DNA from: Halomonas campaniensis
GTDB lineage: Bacteria; Pseudomonadota; Gammaproteobacteria; Pseudomonadales; Halomonadaceae
Direction of reading: 5' to 3'
Length of the DNA stretch: 64,000 bases
Assembly (NCBI RefSeq): GCF_002211105.1
Contig: NZ_JPUA01000034.1
Span: forward strand, 836,213-900,212
The notes under the pieces were generated by a model. That model searched no databases. It saw nothing but the letters and a program-made list of their open reading frames with translations, and was not told the DNA's origin. Both the position numbers and the translations under genes were made by a program. Of the stretch, positions 26,545 to 35,051 are shown piece by piece. Position 1 is the first letter of the stretch; every line of letters starts with the position of its first letter.

Positions 26545-27282
26545 ATGGAAACAGCACGGGTCTATCGGATGAAGACGGCAGAGCATCTTTGCCCATTCGG
26601 TATGAAAACAGTCGATTTGTTAAAACGCAAAGGCTACCAGGTCGATGACCATCCGCTGACATCCCGAGATGAAATTGAAGCGTTCAAGGCCCAGGAGAAT
26701 GTTGATACCACCCCGCAAACCTATATCGGCGATAAACGTATTGGCGGCTATGAAGAGGTGCGCGAGCATTTAGGCATGAGCGTGCCAAGTGCAAAAGAGA
26801 CTTCCTATCGGCCGGTGATCGCCATTTTTGTGACCGCTTTGCTCATTGGGTTGGCGGTTAGCTGGGTTGCCAATGGCACCTTGGTGGCGGCACGAATGCC
26901 CGAATATGCGGTGGCCTCGGCCATGGTACTGCTGGGTTTGCAGAAGCTGCAGGATGTAGAGAGCTTTAGCACCATGTTCCTTAACTATGACCTGCTGGCT
27001 CAGCGCTATATCCCTTACAGCTATGTATATCCCTATGCAGAAACCCTGGCAGGGATACTAATGCTGGCCGGTGCCATGCTTTGGCTAGCAGCACCGCTGG
27101 CGCTGTTTATCGGCACGGTGGGCGCGGTGTCGGTTTTTAAAGCCGTGTACGTGGATAAGCGTGAGTTGAAATGCGCCTGCGTTGGCGGAAGCAGCAATGT
27201 GCCACTAGGGTTTGTATCGCTGACAGAAAATATCGCCATGGTATTGATGGGGCTATGGATGCCGCTGAAAATGTTGTTTTAA
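26545..27282 (+). CDS. glutaredoxin domain fused to MauE/DoxX-like membrane domain
   Basis: A 245-residue fusion. Residues 1-75 are a glutaredoxin with the active site HLCPFGMK (one cysteine only, CPFG instead of CPYC) and the cis-proline motif VDTTPQTYIGDKRIGGYEEV. Residues 85-245 form a four-helix membrane domain of the MauE/DoxX redox-associated group. Near its end is a paired-cysteine motif (LKCACVGGSS). The combination suggests electron transfer across the inner membrane between a cytoplasmic glutaredoxin and a membrane or periplasmic disulfide. The start at 26545 has AAGGAG at good spacing; the upstream ATG at 26500 lacks this. Confidence 0.82.
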   Translation: METARVYRMKTAEHLCPFGMKTVDLLKRKGYQVDDHPLTSRDEIEAFKAQENVDTTPQTYIGDKRIGGYEEVREHLGMSVPSAKETSYRPVIAIFVTALLIGLAVSWVANGTLVAARMPEYAVASAMVLLGLQKLQDVESFSTMFLNYDLLAQRYIPYSYVYPYAETLAGILMLAGAMLWLAAPLALFIGTVGAVSVFKAVYVDKRELKCACVGGSSNVPLGFVSLTENIAMVLMGLWMPLKMLF

Positions 27283-27367
27283 CAATCGTCGTCAAGAATC
27301 TGCTTGGCTAAAATGCTGTTTAAACTCCAAAAAACCTTTAAAAAACAATTTATTTGCCGCTACATAT

Positions 27368-27396
27368 CATAGGTTAGATAAACCCGCTGTTATAAA
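27368..27396 (+). promoter_or_regulatory. promoter/activator region of CsrB-like sRNA 1
   Basis: CATAGGTTAGATAAA at 27368-27382 is identical to 28102-28116 before the second sRNA. TATAAA at 27391-27396 is a likely -10 box, and CACTGTG follows 17 nt after the 15-mer in both copies. The 15-mer covers the -35 region, so it may be an activator site. It is not the known GacA palindrome (TGTAAG...CTTACA). Confidence 0.6.
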
Positions 27397-27399
27397 GCG

Positions 27400-27550
27400 C
27401 ACTGTGTACACACAGCGAAAGGAACTCGCGATAGGGAAGAACAAGCAAGGATTGCTTGTGTAGCACAAGGATGCACAAACAGGATGTTTGTGGCGCAAGA
27501 TCAGGGATGACCTAATGAAAACCCGGCCAAGGATTGGCCGGGTTTTTTTT
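27400..27550 (+). ncRNA. CsrB/RsmX-type small RNA, copy 1
   Basis: About 150 nt with seven GGA motifs (27421, 27435, 27449, 27469, 27482, 27505, 27531). Several sit in hairpin loops, as in RNAs that sequester CsrA/RsmA: ACAAGCAA-GGA-TTGCTTGT, CACAAACA-GGA-TGTTTGTG, and the terminator AACCCGGCCAA-GGA-TTGGCCGGGTT followed by eight T. A 5' hairpin around CTGTGTACACACAG starts the transcript. The 5' end is inferred from the promoter. No coding frame with a ribosome site fits. It would act by titrating CsrA; the family assignment is by structure, not by sequence alignment. Confidence 0.8.
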
Positions 27551-27695
27551 GAAATTAATGACAGTTTAATTAAACTCTTATAATGCTTTTATTAACTTTT
27601 TTATGCTTGCGGTGCACGCTACTGATGATAGGGCGTCTGCGTTACAAACAATTACTCCTTTCTACAGTAGAGTCGTCGGTAAGAAAACGCTTCCT

Positions 27696-27911
27696 TCAAC
27701 AAGCATAGTGATAATAAAGCGAGCTTAATTCATTCATGGGTGTTTCAACCGCTGTTTGGCAGTTAAGGCAGCGTATGGTGACGCTGTTCTTGCCGGTGCC
27801 TTCCAAGCGGAAGCGATTAAAAAACGGATTTTTGGGTGACTCTGAGTTACCGCAATGACGACAGATGACATCCAGTCCGTTGACTTTATTGATAATTATA
27901 ATGTCGCGCAC
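27696..27911 (-). CDS. 71-residue zinc-ribbon protein between the two sRNAs
   Basis: A small protein with two CxxC pairs, CRHCGN and IRCLNCQT, 32 residues apart, forming a likely zinc ribbon. It starts with GTG at 27911 directly after a near-perfect AGGAGGT ribosome site, so the frame is well supported. It has no membrane segment. It lies alone on the minus strand between two plus-strand CsrB-like RNAs. The function is not recognised. Confidence 0.75.
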   Translation of the reverse strand: MRDIIIINKVNGLDVICRHCGNSESPKNPFFNRFRLEGTGKNSVTIRCLNCQTAVETPMNELSSLYYHYAC

Positions 27912-28101
27912 GCTGACCTCCTACCAGTAGGTTGTTGATGGTTCAGGCGTGGTAACGTCCGTGTAGAGCAGTATCGTTACCGATACTTATAAAAGTATAG
28001 CGCTGCTGGGCATAAGCGCCATATGAAAATATAAAATAATGTGCTTTAAATTAGTGCAATTAATCTAAGTAAAAAAAAGATAATTTTTTCCGTTTTGATA
28101 A

Positions 28102-28130
28102 CATAGGTTAGATAAATAACTTGCTTTAAG
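28102..28130 (+). promoter_or_regulatory. promoter/activator region of CsrB-like sRNA 2
   Basis: It carries the same 15-mer as 27368-27382, followed 17 nt later by CACTGTG. TTTAAG at 28125-28130 occupies the position of the -10 box of copy 1. Confidence 0.58.
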
Positions 28131-28133
28131 GTT

Positions 28134-28284
28134 CACTGTGGGTGAACACCATAAGGAAGTGACAACAGGGAAGATCGAGCTAGGAAAGCTTACGCTCATG
28201 GAAGCACAAACAGGATGTTTGTGAAGACATATCAAGGAAGGTTTGATAAAGCCCCGGCCAGGGAAAGGTCGGGGCTTCTTTTTT
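28134..28284 (+). ncRNA. CsrB/RsmX-type small RNA, copy 2
   Basis: About 150 nt with seven GGA motifs (28155, 28169, 28183, 28200, 28213, 28236, 28262). The hairpin CACAAACA-GGA-TGTTTGTG is identical to that in copy 1. AGCT-AGGAA-AGCT and ATCAA-GGAAGG-TTTGAT form further GGA loops. The terminator AGCCCCGGCC-AGGGAAA-GGTCGGGGCTT, followed by CTTTTTT, again presents GGA. Outside the shared hairpin and promoter motif the two RNAs differ, as rsmX/Y/Z paralogues do. It ends 12 bp from the stop of the convergent M42 peptidase gene. Confidence 0.8.
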
Positions 28285-28295
28285 ATACGCTTGTT

Positions 28296-29627
28296 TTACT
28301 TTTTGCCTTTCTTCTTGTTTTTCTTGCTGTGATTGCTTTGGTTACTTGTTTGGCTCTCGCTACTTTCGTCGTTGTTACCATCATTCTCACTGTCAGGCTT
28401 GTCGCTGCCTTGGTGAGTAAGCGGGCTCGCTTGGTCTAAGCGTGGGTGGTTATCAAGGAACTCACGCTGCAGGTCGGGCAGGCGGTCAAGTGCTTGCAAG
28501 GTGTGGGTGAGGGCGTGAATAGCCGCCAGTACATCCTGAGTATGACCTGTTTCTGAGATAGTGTGCATATTGCGGATGGGAAACCCAATCGAGGTGGCGG
28601 CACTGTCGATAGAGGCCAGTACGCCCGCCATACCATCGGTACCCGTATCTACACCCACAATATCGCGCTGCAGCGGAATGCCTTGCTCTTTAGCGGCAGT
28701 GGCGATAATCCGGTTGAGCTGTTCGCTGGCAATCGAGCCCACCGCCATGGTGAAGCCTTTGCCCATCTCTAACGGCTGCATGCGCTTGTCGCCGATGCCA
28801 GGAGCAGCTACATAGTCGTGATTTACATCGACGCCAATCAACGCATCCGGCTTCATTTCGCCCACCATCACGCGGCTACCGAAACGGCCAATCTCTTCGT
28901 AGCTGGCAATCGCAAACAGCACGCGCACATTTTTCGTGCCCCCTGCTTCGGCGATCAAACGTGCCACTTCGGCGGTCACAAAGCAGCCTAGGCCGTTATC
29001 CAGGTAAGCGCCGTAGAACGTATTAGGACTAAATCCTGGGCGGATAGGGCGGTCGAAAATAATCGAATCGCCAGGGCGTACACCCAGGTTCAGCACTTGC
29101 TGCTTTTTATTCTCACCGTGGATCTGCAGGTCCAGGTAAATCTGCTCTTTTTTCAGCCCTTTGCTGCCATCGCGCTGAGCAGGGTCAGAGAAGTGAATCG
29201 CGCCCAGTGCTTCTACCGTGCCGCCTTCAATGCAGCGGTAGCTGCCGGGGGCGTCAGGGTCTTCGCTAAACAGCTTCACTTCATGGCCGATCAACACGGT
29301 CGGCAGGAACGAATCCGTGTTGATCCAGATCTTGCCGTCCTCACCAATCGAGCGCACCTGCATGCGGATTTTATCCGCATGGCCGATCAGCATGACCTTG
29401 AACATATCGTCGCGGTCAGGGTGTGTGTCCAGAACCACGCCCGCGTTGCCCTTGAACTGGTGAATATGCCAGCTTTTAGGCGCAAAGCTCTCAAAATGCG
29501 GTTTGAGAACGCCGTAAGTCATGGCGGCTTCCAGACCGACGGGGCTGGGGGCGGCAAGAATATCGCGCATCAGTTTGAACTGCGCCTCGGGCATTGGTTG
29601 CGTCCAGGGTTTTGCACTATCGCTCAT
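28296..29627 (-). CDS. M42 family peptidase of the osmoprotectant NAGGN system type
   Basis: A 443-residue metallopeptidase. Residues expected to bind two metals can be seen: His in LIGHADKIRMQV, Asp in GAYLDNGLGCF, the YEEIG pair, Asp in GVDVNHDY and His in SETGHTQDVL. The sequence matches the M42 subgroup usually found with genes making N-acetylglutaminylglutamine amide, a compatible solute. Here no such biosynthesis genes are adjacent. The last 50 residues are a low-complexity tail rich in Ser, Asn, Asp and Lys ending in a lysine block, unlike the core family. Its job may be recycling of the osmolyte or related peptides. Confidence 0.82.
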   Translation of the reverse strand: MSDSAKPWTQPMPEAQFKLMRDILAAPSPVGLEAAMTYGVLKPHFESFAPKSWHIHQFKGNAGVVLDTHPDRDDMFKVMLIGHADKIRMQVRSIGEDGKIWINTDSFLPTVLIGHEVKLFSEDPDAPGSYRCIEGGTVEALGAIHFSDPAQRDGSKGLKKEQIYLDLQIHGENKKQQVLNLGVRPGDSIIFDRPIRPGFSPNTFYGAYLDNGLGCFVTAEVARLIAEAGGTKNVRVLFAIASYEEIGRFGSRVMVGEMKPDALIGVDVNHDYVAAPGIGDKRMQPLEMGKGFTMAVGSIASEQLNRIIATAAKEQGIPLQRDIVGVDTGTDGMAGVLASIDSAATSIGFPIRNMHTISETGHTQDVLAAIHALTHTLQALDRLPDLQREFLDNHPRLDQASPLTHQGSDKPDSENDGNNDESSESQTSNQSNHSKKNKKKGKK

Positions 29628-29708
29628 CGTTGTTGCTCACTCATCTTTAGGTGGATGTTAGTCACCTCTAGTCTGCCAGATTCCCGCGCGGTGTGTAGAG
29701 AAAGCCGC

Positions 29709-30593
29709 TTATTCGTGGTGATGAATTAGCTGACGCAGGGCGCTGGTGGCGGCGGAAGGTGGGTGACGGCGGCTCAATATAATGCCCAGCTCACGGCGAA
29801 TGGTTGGCTCGACCAGCGGGCGGTACTCAATCCCATCGGCGGCAATTTGACGAAAACTGAGCGAGGGCAGCACGCTAATGCCTAACCCAGCAGCTACCAT
29901 CCGGCCTACCGTGGCGATCTGGCGCGCATCGCATAAAATATCCAGCCGCTCTCCCACGCTCTGCATAATACGGTCAATATCCTGGCGTGAGCTGGAAAGG
30001 CGATTAATGCCAATAAACGGATACTCAGCCAGCTGTCTCCAGGCCACTGTCGATTGTGTCAGCAGCGGGTGCCCGCTGGGGCAAACGGCCACATAGCTAT
30101 CTTCGAGGACGGGCTCAAACGTCAGGTCATCTGCATCGCTTGGCGGCACTGAAAGCCCCAGGTCAGCGCGGCCTTCGCGCACCATCTGATTGATCTGTTC
30201 GGCCAACACGTCGTGCAGGCTGAGGTTGATGCGCGGATAGGCCTCATGGAAACGCTTAATAACTCGAGGAAACAGACCCGCTGCGAGGGTGGGCAGGGCG
30301 GCGATCGTCACCTTGCCACGCTGTTTTGAAAACTGGTCGTTAAGATCCTCAAAAGCTTCATTCCAATCATTCAATAGCCGCACGGCAACCGGCAGAAAGG
30401 CTTCGCCTTCCGGTGTGAGGGCAAGCTGGCGAGTAGTGCGGGCAAACAGCGCGCCGCCCACACTCTCCTCAAGTTTGCGTAACGCGATGGAGATCGCCGG
30501 TTGGGAAAGGTGTATCCGCTCGCTGGCCTCTGCAAGGCTGCGGGAATGGGCGACGGCTACAAAAACACGCAACTGCTGGATGCTTGGATTCAT
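29709..30593 (-). CDS. LysR-type transcriptional regulator
   Basis: A 294-residue LysR protein with HTH MNPSIQQLRVFVAVAHSRSLAEASERIHLSQPAISIALRKLEE (split, residues 1-43) and an effector domain from about 90. It is divergent from the TAXI-TRAP/AtuA operon with about 160 bp between them, AT-rich next to its own start. It therefore probably controls that operon. The ribosome site before its ATG is poor, which is common for LysR genes. Confidence 0.9.
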   Translation of the reverse strand: MNPSIQQLRVFVAVAHSRSLAEASERIHLSQPAISIALRKLEESVGGALFARTTRQLALTPEGEAFLPVAVRLLNDWNEAFEDLNDQFSKQRGKVTIAALPTLAAGLFPRVIKRFHEAYPRINLSLHDVLAEQINQMVREGRADLGLSVPPSDADDLTFEPVLEDSYVAVCPSGHPLLTQSTVAWRQLAEYPFIGINRLSSSRQDIDRIMQSVGERLDILCDARQIATVGRMVAAGLGISVLPSLSFRQIAADGIEYRPLVEPTIRRELGIILSRRHPPSAATSALRQLIHHHE

Positions 30594-30750
30594 TTAGAAA
30601 GTAAAACATAAATTAAAAACTATTCAATATACAAAATTAAACTGGAGCACCATGCTTGGCTTATCGCGACTCGATTCGTCGCGATCACCGTTTTACATAA
30701 AAAACCGCTCTACAATAACAATAGCTCGCCTAGCGAGCTTCGGAGACACG

Positions 30751-31716
30751 ATGAAAACGCTACTGACCGCCATGGTGGCAAGCGCCGCTGTGCTAGCCGC
30801 TGCGACCTCTCATGCCGATGAACGCCTGCTGATTGGTTCTACCTCCAGCTCCTCCAGCCACTACAGCTACTTTGTGGCAGTCAATCAGATTATTAATAAC
30901 CAAGTTGAAGGGATCAGTTCTTCGGTTGCCGAAACCGGTGCCACGGTGGATAACCTGCGCCGTTTAGGCCGCAACCAAATCGATATGGGCCTGGTGACCA
31001 CCAATACGGGTTATCACGCTTACGCGGGCGAGGAGGATTTTGAAGGTCGCCCCGTCGATAATCGCCTGCTCTGGGTCTACACCGTGGCACCGCAGAATGC
31101 CGTAATGCGCCAGGATGCCGAGGTGGAAACCTTCGCTGACTTAAACGGTGTGCGCTTCAATCCAGGCATTACGGGGTCAGCCACTGAGAAAACCACCGAA
31201 GCGGTAATGCGCGCACTCGGCATCGAGCCGGATTATGTACGTGGATCCACCACCGACATGGTTGACGCCATGAAAGATGGTCGCGTGATGGGATCCGTTA
31301 AGTCAGGTGTCGGGGAACGCCTGGATGGCTCCTCCATGGACATCGCCACTTTCACACCGATAAGCGTGCTGTCGCTCGACCAAGAACAGGCCGACACACT
31401 GCGCAGCGAAATGCCCGATGTGGCGATTGTCGATGTACCTGAAGGGGCTGCAGAGGGAATTCCTGCCTACACCACTTGGGCCTTTGGTGTGGCCGTGCAC
31501 GCCCATCCGGATATGGATGAAGAAACCGCCTATCAAATCGTCAAAGCCGTGATGGAAAACCCGGAGCCGCAGGTTAACGCCTTTGCGGCCATGCAGGACG
31601 CGGATATGGCGAAGATGACGTTGGAGGTTGGCACTGTGCCACTTCACGCCGGTGCTGCACGTTATTTCGAAGAGCAGGGGTACGACATCCCCGATGCCTT
31701 GCAGCCTGTTCAGTAA
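30751..31716 (+). CDS. TAXI family TRAP transporter solute-binding protein
   Basis: A 321-residue periplasmic receptor. The start at 30751, with GGAG upstream, gives a Sec signal (MKTLLTAMVASAAVLAAATS, cut near SHADE). TAXI features are the opening RLLIGSTSSSSSHYSYFVAV, SVAETGATVDNLRRLGRNQIDMG and the ARYFEEQGY end. It is related to, but distinct from, the receptor at 21695. It should feed the fused permease downstream, which is interrupted here. Confidence 0.9.
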   Translation: MKTLLTAMVASAAVLAAATSHADERLLIGSTSSSSSHYSYFVAVNQIINNQVEGISSSVAETGATVDNLRRLGRNQIDMGLVTTNTGYHAYAGEEDFEGRPVDNRLLWVYTVAPQNAVMRQDAEVETFADLNGVRFNPGITGSATEKTTEAVMRALGIEPDYVRGSTTDMVDAMKDGRVMGSVKSGVGERLDGSSMDIATFTPISVLSLDQEQADTLRSEMPDVAIVDVPEGAAEGIPAYTTWAFGVAVHAHPDMDEETAYQIVKAVMENPEPQVNAFAAMQDADMAKMTLEVGTVPLHAGAARYFEEQGYDIPDALQPVQ

Positions 31717-31737
31717 GGCCAATCGGAGAAGATGATC

Positions 31738-33648
31738 ATGCGCGAGACAGTCACCAAAGGCTTGGCGCTCCTGCTGGGTGGGCTAATCCTTTATACCTCC
31801 GCCACTGGGCCGTTCGAGAGTTTGATTCAGCGGAGCATCTTTCTCGCGCTGGTCATCCTGCTAGGGCTTGCCGTTTACCCGTTAGGGCAAGGCAAGCGCT
31901 GGCGCCCGTTGGGCATCGCTATTGATGCGGTGCTGGCAGTGGACGTGGTAGTTGCCTGCAGCTATGTGGCGCTTAACTACGAACAAATTCTGGTCGAACT
32001 CCCCTGGGCAACACCTCGGGATATGCTGCTGACCGGCGTACTGCTAGTGGCTATTCTAGAGTTGTCACGCCGTGCCATCGGCGTGATCTTTCCACTGCTG
32101 GTGTTAGTGGGATTAGCCTACGCGTGGTTTGGGGCCGCCATTCCAGGGCCGCTTGGCCACCGCGGCTTTGATCTTTACTACATGACCGAAACCATCTACC
32201 TCGGTGACTTGGGCGTGTGGGGCATGCTGGTGGGCGTCGCCGCGACGACCATTGCTGCCTTCGTGCTGTTCGGCTGTTTGCTGCTGCACACGGGGGGCGG
32301 CAATACCTTTATGGATCTGGCGCTGCGTATTAGCGGGCGTTCACCGGGCGGTGCCGCCAAAGTGGCTACCGTGGCCTCCGGACTGTTTGGCATGGTGAGC
32401 GGTAGTGCGGTGGCCAATGTGGCTACGACGGGCAACTTCACCATTCCGATGATGAAGCGCTTGAATTATCCGCGCCCATTCGCAGCCGGGGTTGAAGCCG
32501 TAGCGTCCACCGGTGGTCAAATCGCACCGCCGATCCTTGGTGCTGCGGCATTTATCATGGCGGAAATTCTCGGTGAGAGTTACCTGCGTATCGCCTTAGC
32601 GGCCTTGCTGCCCGCGATCCTTTTCTACCTGGGGGTGTTTGTCACTATTCACTTGGTCGCCAAGCGCCGCCAACTGCAGGTAGTGCCTGACGATGAGCTG
32701 CCAAGCTGGTCAGACGTGATACGCCCTGAACGTATTATTCCCATTCTGGCTGCATTAGGCGGGCTGTTTTACGGCGTGCTTAGCGGCCGCTCGATTCAAA
32801 TGTCGGCGTTCTACGGCATCTTAATGACCGTGCTAACGTTCGTGCCTTTTGCGCTCATGGCTAAGATGCCGCTGCGCGAGATCCTCGGCAAGCTGGTGGC
32901 AGGCTTAGTCGATGCAGGTAAAGGCATGGTGATTATCGGCGTGCTGCTGGCCGGGGCGCAGATTCTGGTGGCGATGATCGGTATGACCGGCATCGGTGTG
33001 ACCTGAGCCAGCTTGATCGTCACGGTGGGCGGCGAATCGCTGTTCCTGGTCGCCTTTATCGTCGGCGGCGTGTGTCTGATTTTGGGCATGGGGATTCCGA
33101 CCACGGCAGCGTATGTGCTGGTGGCATCAGTACTGGCGCCAGCGCTCACCACCATCGGTGTTGAGCCGCTGATTGCCCACCTGTTCGTTTTCTACTTCGC
33201 CACCCTGTCAGTGATTACACCGCCTGTCTGCATTGCGGTGTTCGTGGCCTCAGGCATTGCCGACACCAACTGGCTGCCTGCGGCGGTTGAATCAGTGCGC
33301 TTGGCGGCGGCTATCTACGTCATTCCTTTCCTGCTGCTGATCTACCCGGCCTTGGCGGGGTTTGGTTCTGCCCTGGAGATCGTCCTGGCCAGCTGCCAAG
33401 GGGTCGTGTTCGTAATGGCCTTTGCCGCGCTGATGTCCCGGGTAGCCATGACGGGTAAGCGCGTGGTCGATGTCGTGGGGCTGATCGCGGTGATTGGACT
33501 TGCGCTGACGCCCGGCTGGCTCACCACGCTAGCGGCGCTAGCTCTGATCATTGGGCTATTTATACGCCGCCGCTCGCTGCTGAGAGACGAGCAGAAGCCT
33601 GTCGCGGGCGACCACCACTCTCTTCAGACCAAGGAGACACAGCTATGA
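31738..33648 (+). pseudogene. TRAP fused permease interrupted by an in-frame TGA
   Basis: The frame reads a full fused 4TM/12TM permease of about 636 codons, nearly the length of the intact paralogue at 22856-24769, but TGA at 33004-33006 splits it after IGMTGIGVT. The frame resumes unchanged with ASLIVTVGGES and keeps all later DctM motifs (GMGIPTTAAYVL, FATLSVITPPVCIAVF). The stop falls in a helix of the DctM part where relatives carry a hydrophobic residue. The end still overlaps the AtuA start (ATGA). This is a single nonsense change or a sequence error; selenocysteine reading is unlikely. Confidence 0.85.
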
Positions 33649-35051
33649 GCTTTTTATTAGGCAGCGGGGCGGGCTTTTCCGGTGACCGTACCGATGCGGC
33701 CGTGGCGGTGGTGGCAGAGTTGATCAAACGTCAGCAACCCTCTGCCCTGGTTTTTGAAACCCTGGGTGAACGGACATTAGCGGCAGCCCACCGCGCGATG
33801 CGTGATGATCCCGAAAGCGGGTTTGAACCGCTGTTAGACGAGCTGCTGGCGCCGGTGCTGCGCGACTGCCTGGATCACGATATTAAGATTTTAGGCAACT
33901 TTGGTGCGGCGAACCCCAGTGGTGCTTGTCAGGTAATTGCTGACTTGGCGACACAGCTTGGGCGCGGGGATGTATGCATTGCCCAGGTGCATGGTGACGA
34001 TATCCGTCAGCAGCTACATAGCTTGGACTTACAGCGCTGGGAGGCCGAGCGGCTGGAGTTGCCAAGCGATGACTCCCTGATCTCAGCCAATGTCTACCTG
34101 GGTGCCAAGGCGCTGGCAGAGGCGTTAGCCATGCAGGCGAATGTAGTGGTTACAGGTCGTGTTGCCGACCCGGCGCTGTTTTTAGCGCCGCTGATGCACC
34201 ACTTCGATTGGCGTTGGGACGACTGGGATCGCCTGGCTTGCGGGATGATGGCGGGGCATTTAGCAGAGTGTGGCGCCCAGGTGAGCGGCGGCTACTTTGC
34301 CGATCCGGGTTTTAAAGACGTGCCGGGGCTCGCCACGGTGGGCTATCCGATTATTGAAGTGGAGCAGGATGGCAGCCTTATTATTACCAAGCCTGCCAAT
34401 ACCGGTGGCTATGTTACCGAGCAGACGGTGAAAGAGCAGCTGCTTTACGAAGTGCATGACCCGGCGAATTATCTAACCCCGGATGTCACGGTGGATCTTT
34501 CCCACGCAGAGGTGCGTCAGTTGTCATCCAACCGCGTGGCGGTGACGGGAATTCGCGGCAAGTCTGCGCCCGAGCGACTCAAAACCACCGTGTGCTATGA
34601 AGGCGGCTGGCAGGGTGAGGCGGAAATCTCCTATGCCGGCCCCAACGCCTTGGCAAGAGCACAGCTCGCAGCCCAGGTACTGCGTGAACGATTAATCTTT
34701 CGAGCCCCTGCCGAGCTGCGCACTCGCTTGGATATCATTGGCTTGGCCAGCGTATTCGATAGCGATAGCGGTGAGCTGCAGCGCAGCGCTTCAGCCTCCG
34801 CCAGCGGCGATTATCGGCTGCGGTTGGCGGCTGAACACAGCGAGCGGCGCTGGGTGGCCCGTGCCACCCAGGAGCTATTGGCGCTTTATTGTGCCGGGCC
34901 CGCGGGTGGTGGCGGCGTGCGGCGCCAATTTCAAAGGCGAGTGTTTACCGCCTCTTATTTGGTCAAGCGTTGCGACGTTAATGCCCATGCCACGCTGTTT
35001 GAAGCGTCGCCGCTCGGCGAACGCAGGAGTGAACGCTATGTTGCAAACTGA
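33645..35051 (+). CDS. AtuA family protein (DUF1446, acyclic terpene utilisation-like)
   Basis: A 468-residue protein of the AtuA/DUF1446 family: the opening LLGSGAGFSGDRTDAAVAVVAELI, the LGNFGAANPSGACQ segment and VVTGRVADPALFLAPLMHHF are conserved landmarks. AtuA is needed for citronellol/geraniol breakdown in Pseudomonas, but most family members sit in other catabolic clusters and their reaction is not settled. It overlaps the TRAP permease end by 4 nt and the next gene by 14 nt, so the unit is one operon. The substrate may be the acid taken up by the TRAP system. Confidence 0.85.
   Translation: MSFLLGSGAGFSGDRTDAAVAVVAELIKRQQPSALVFETLGERTLAAAHRAMRDDPESGFEPLLDELLAPVLRDCLDHDIKILGNFGAANPSGACQVIADLATQLGRGDVCIAQVHGDDIRQQLHSLDLQRWEAERLELPSDDSLISANVYLGAKALAEALAMQANVVVTGRVADPALFLAPLMHHFDWRWDDWDRLACGMMAGHLAECGAQVSGGYFADPGFKDVPGLATVGYPIIEVEQDGSLIITKPANTGGYVTEQTVKEQLLYEVHDPANYLTPDVTVDLSHAEVRQLSSNRVAVTGIRGKSAPERLKTTVCYEGGWQGEAEISYAGPNALARAQLAAQVLRERLIFRAPAELRTRLDIIGLASVFDSDSGELQRSASASASGDYRLRLAAEHSERRWVARATQELLALYCAGPAGGGGVRRQFQRRVFTASYLVKRCDVNAHATLFEASPLGERRSERYVAN

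Noticed and set aside
28215-28439. 74-residue hydrophobic frame that looks like a membrane protein
   Set aside because: It starts inside the second sRNA and runs antisense to the Lys/Ser/Asn-rich tail of the M42 peptidase, which automatically produces hydrophobic codons on the other strand. It has no ribosome site.
31738-33648. Selenocysteine codon at the internal TGA
   Set aside because: TRAP permeases have no known selenocysteine, no convincing SECIS hairpin was seen directly after the TGA, and relatives carry a hydrophobic residue there.
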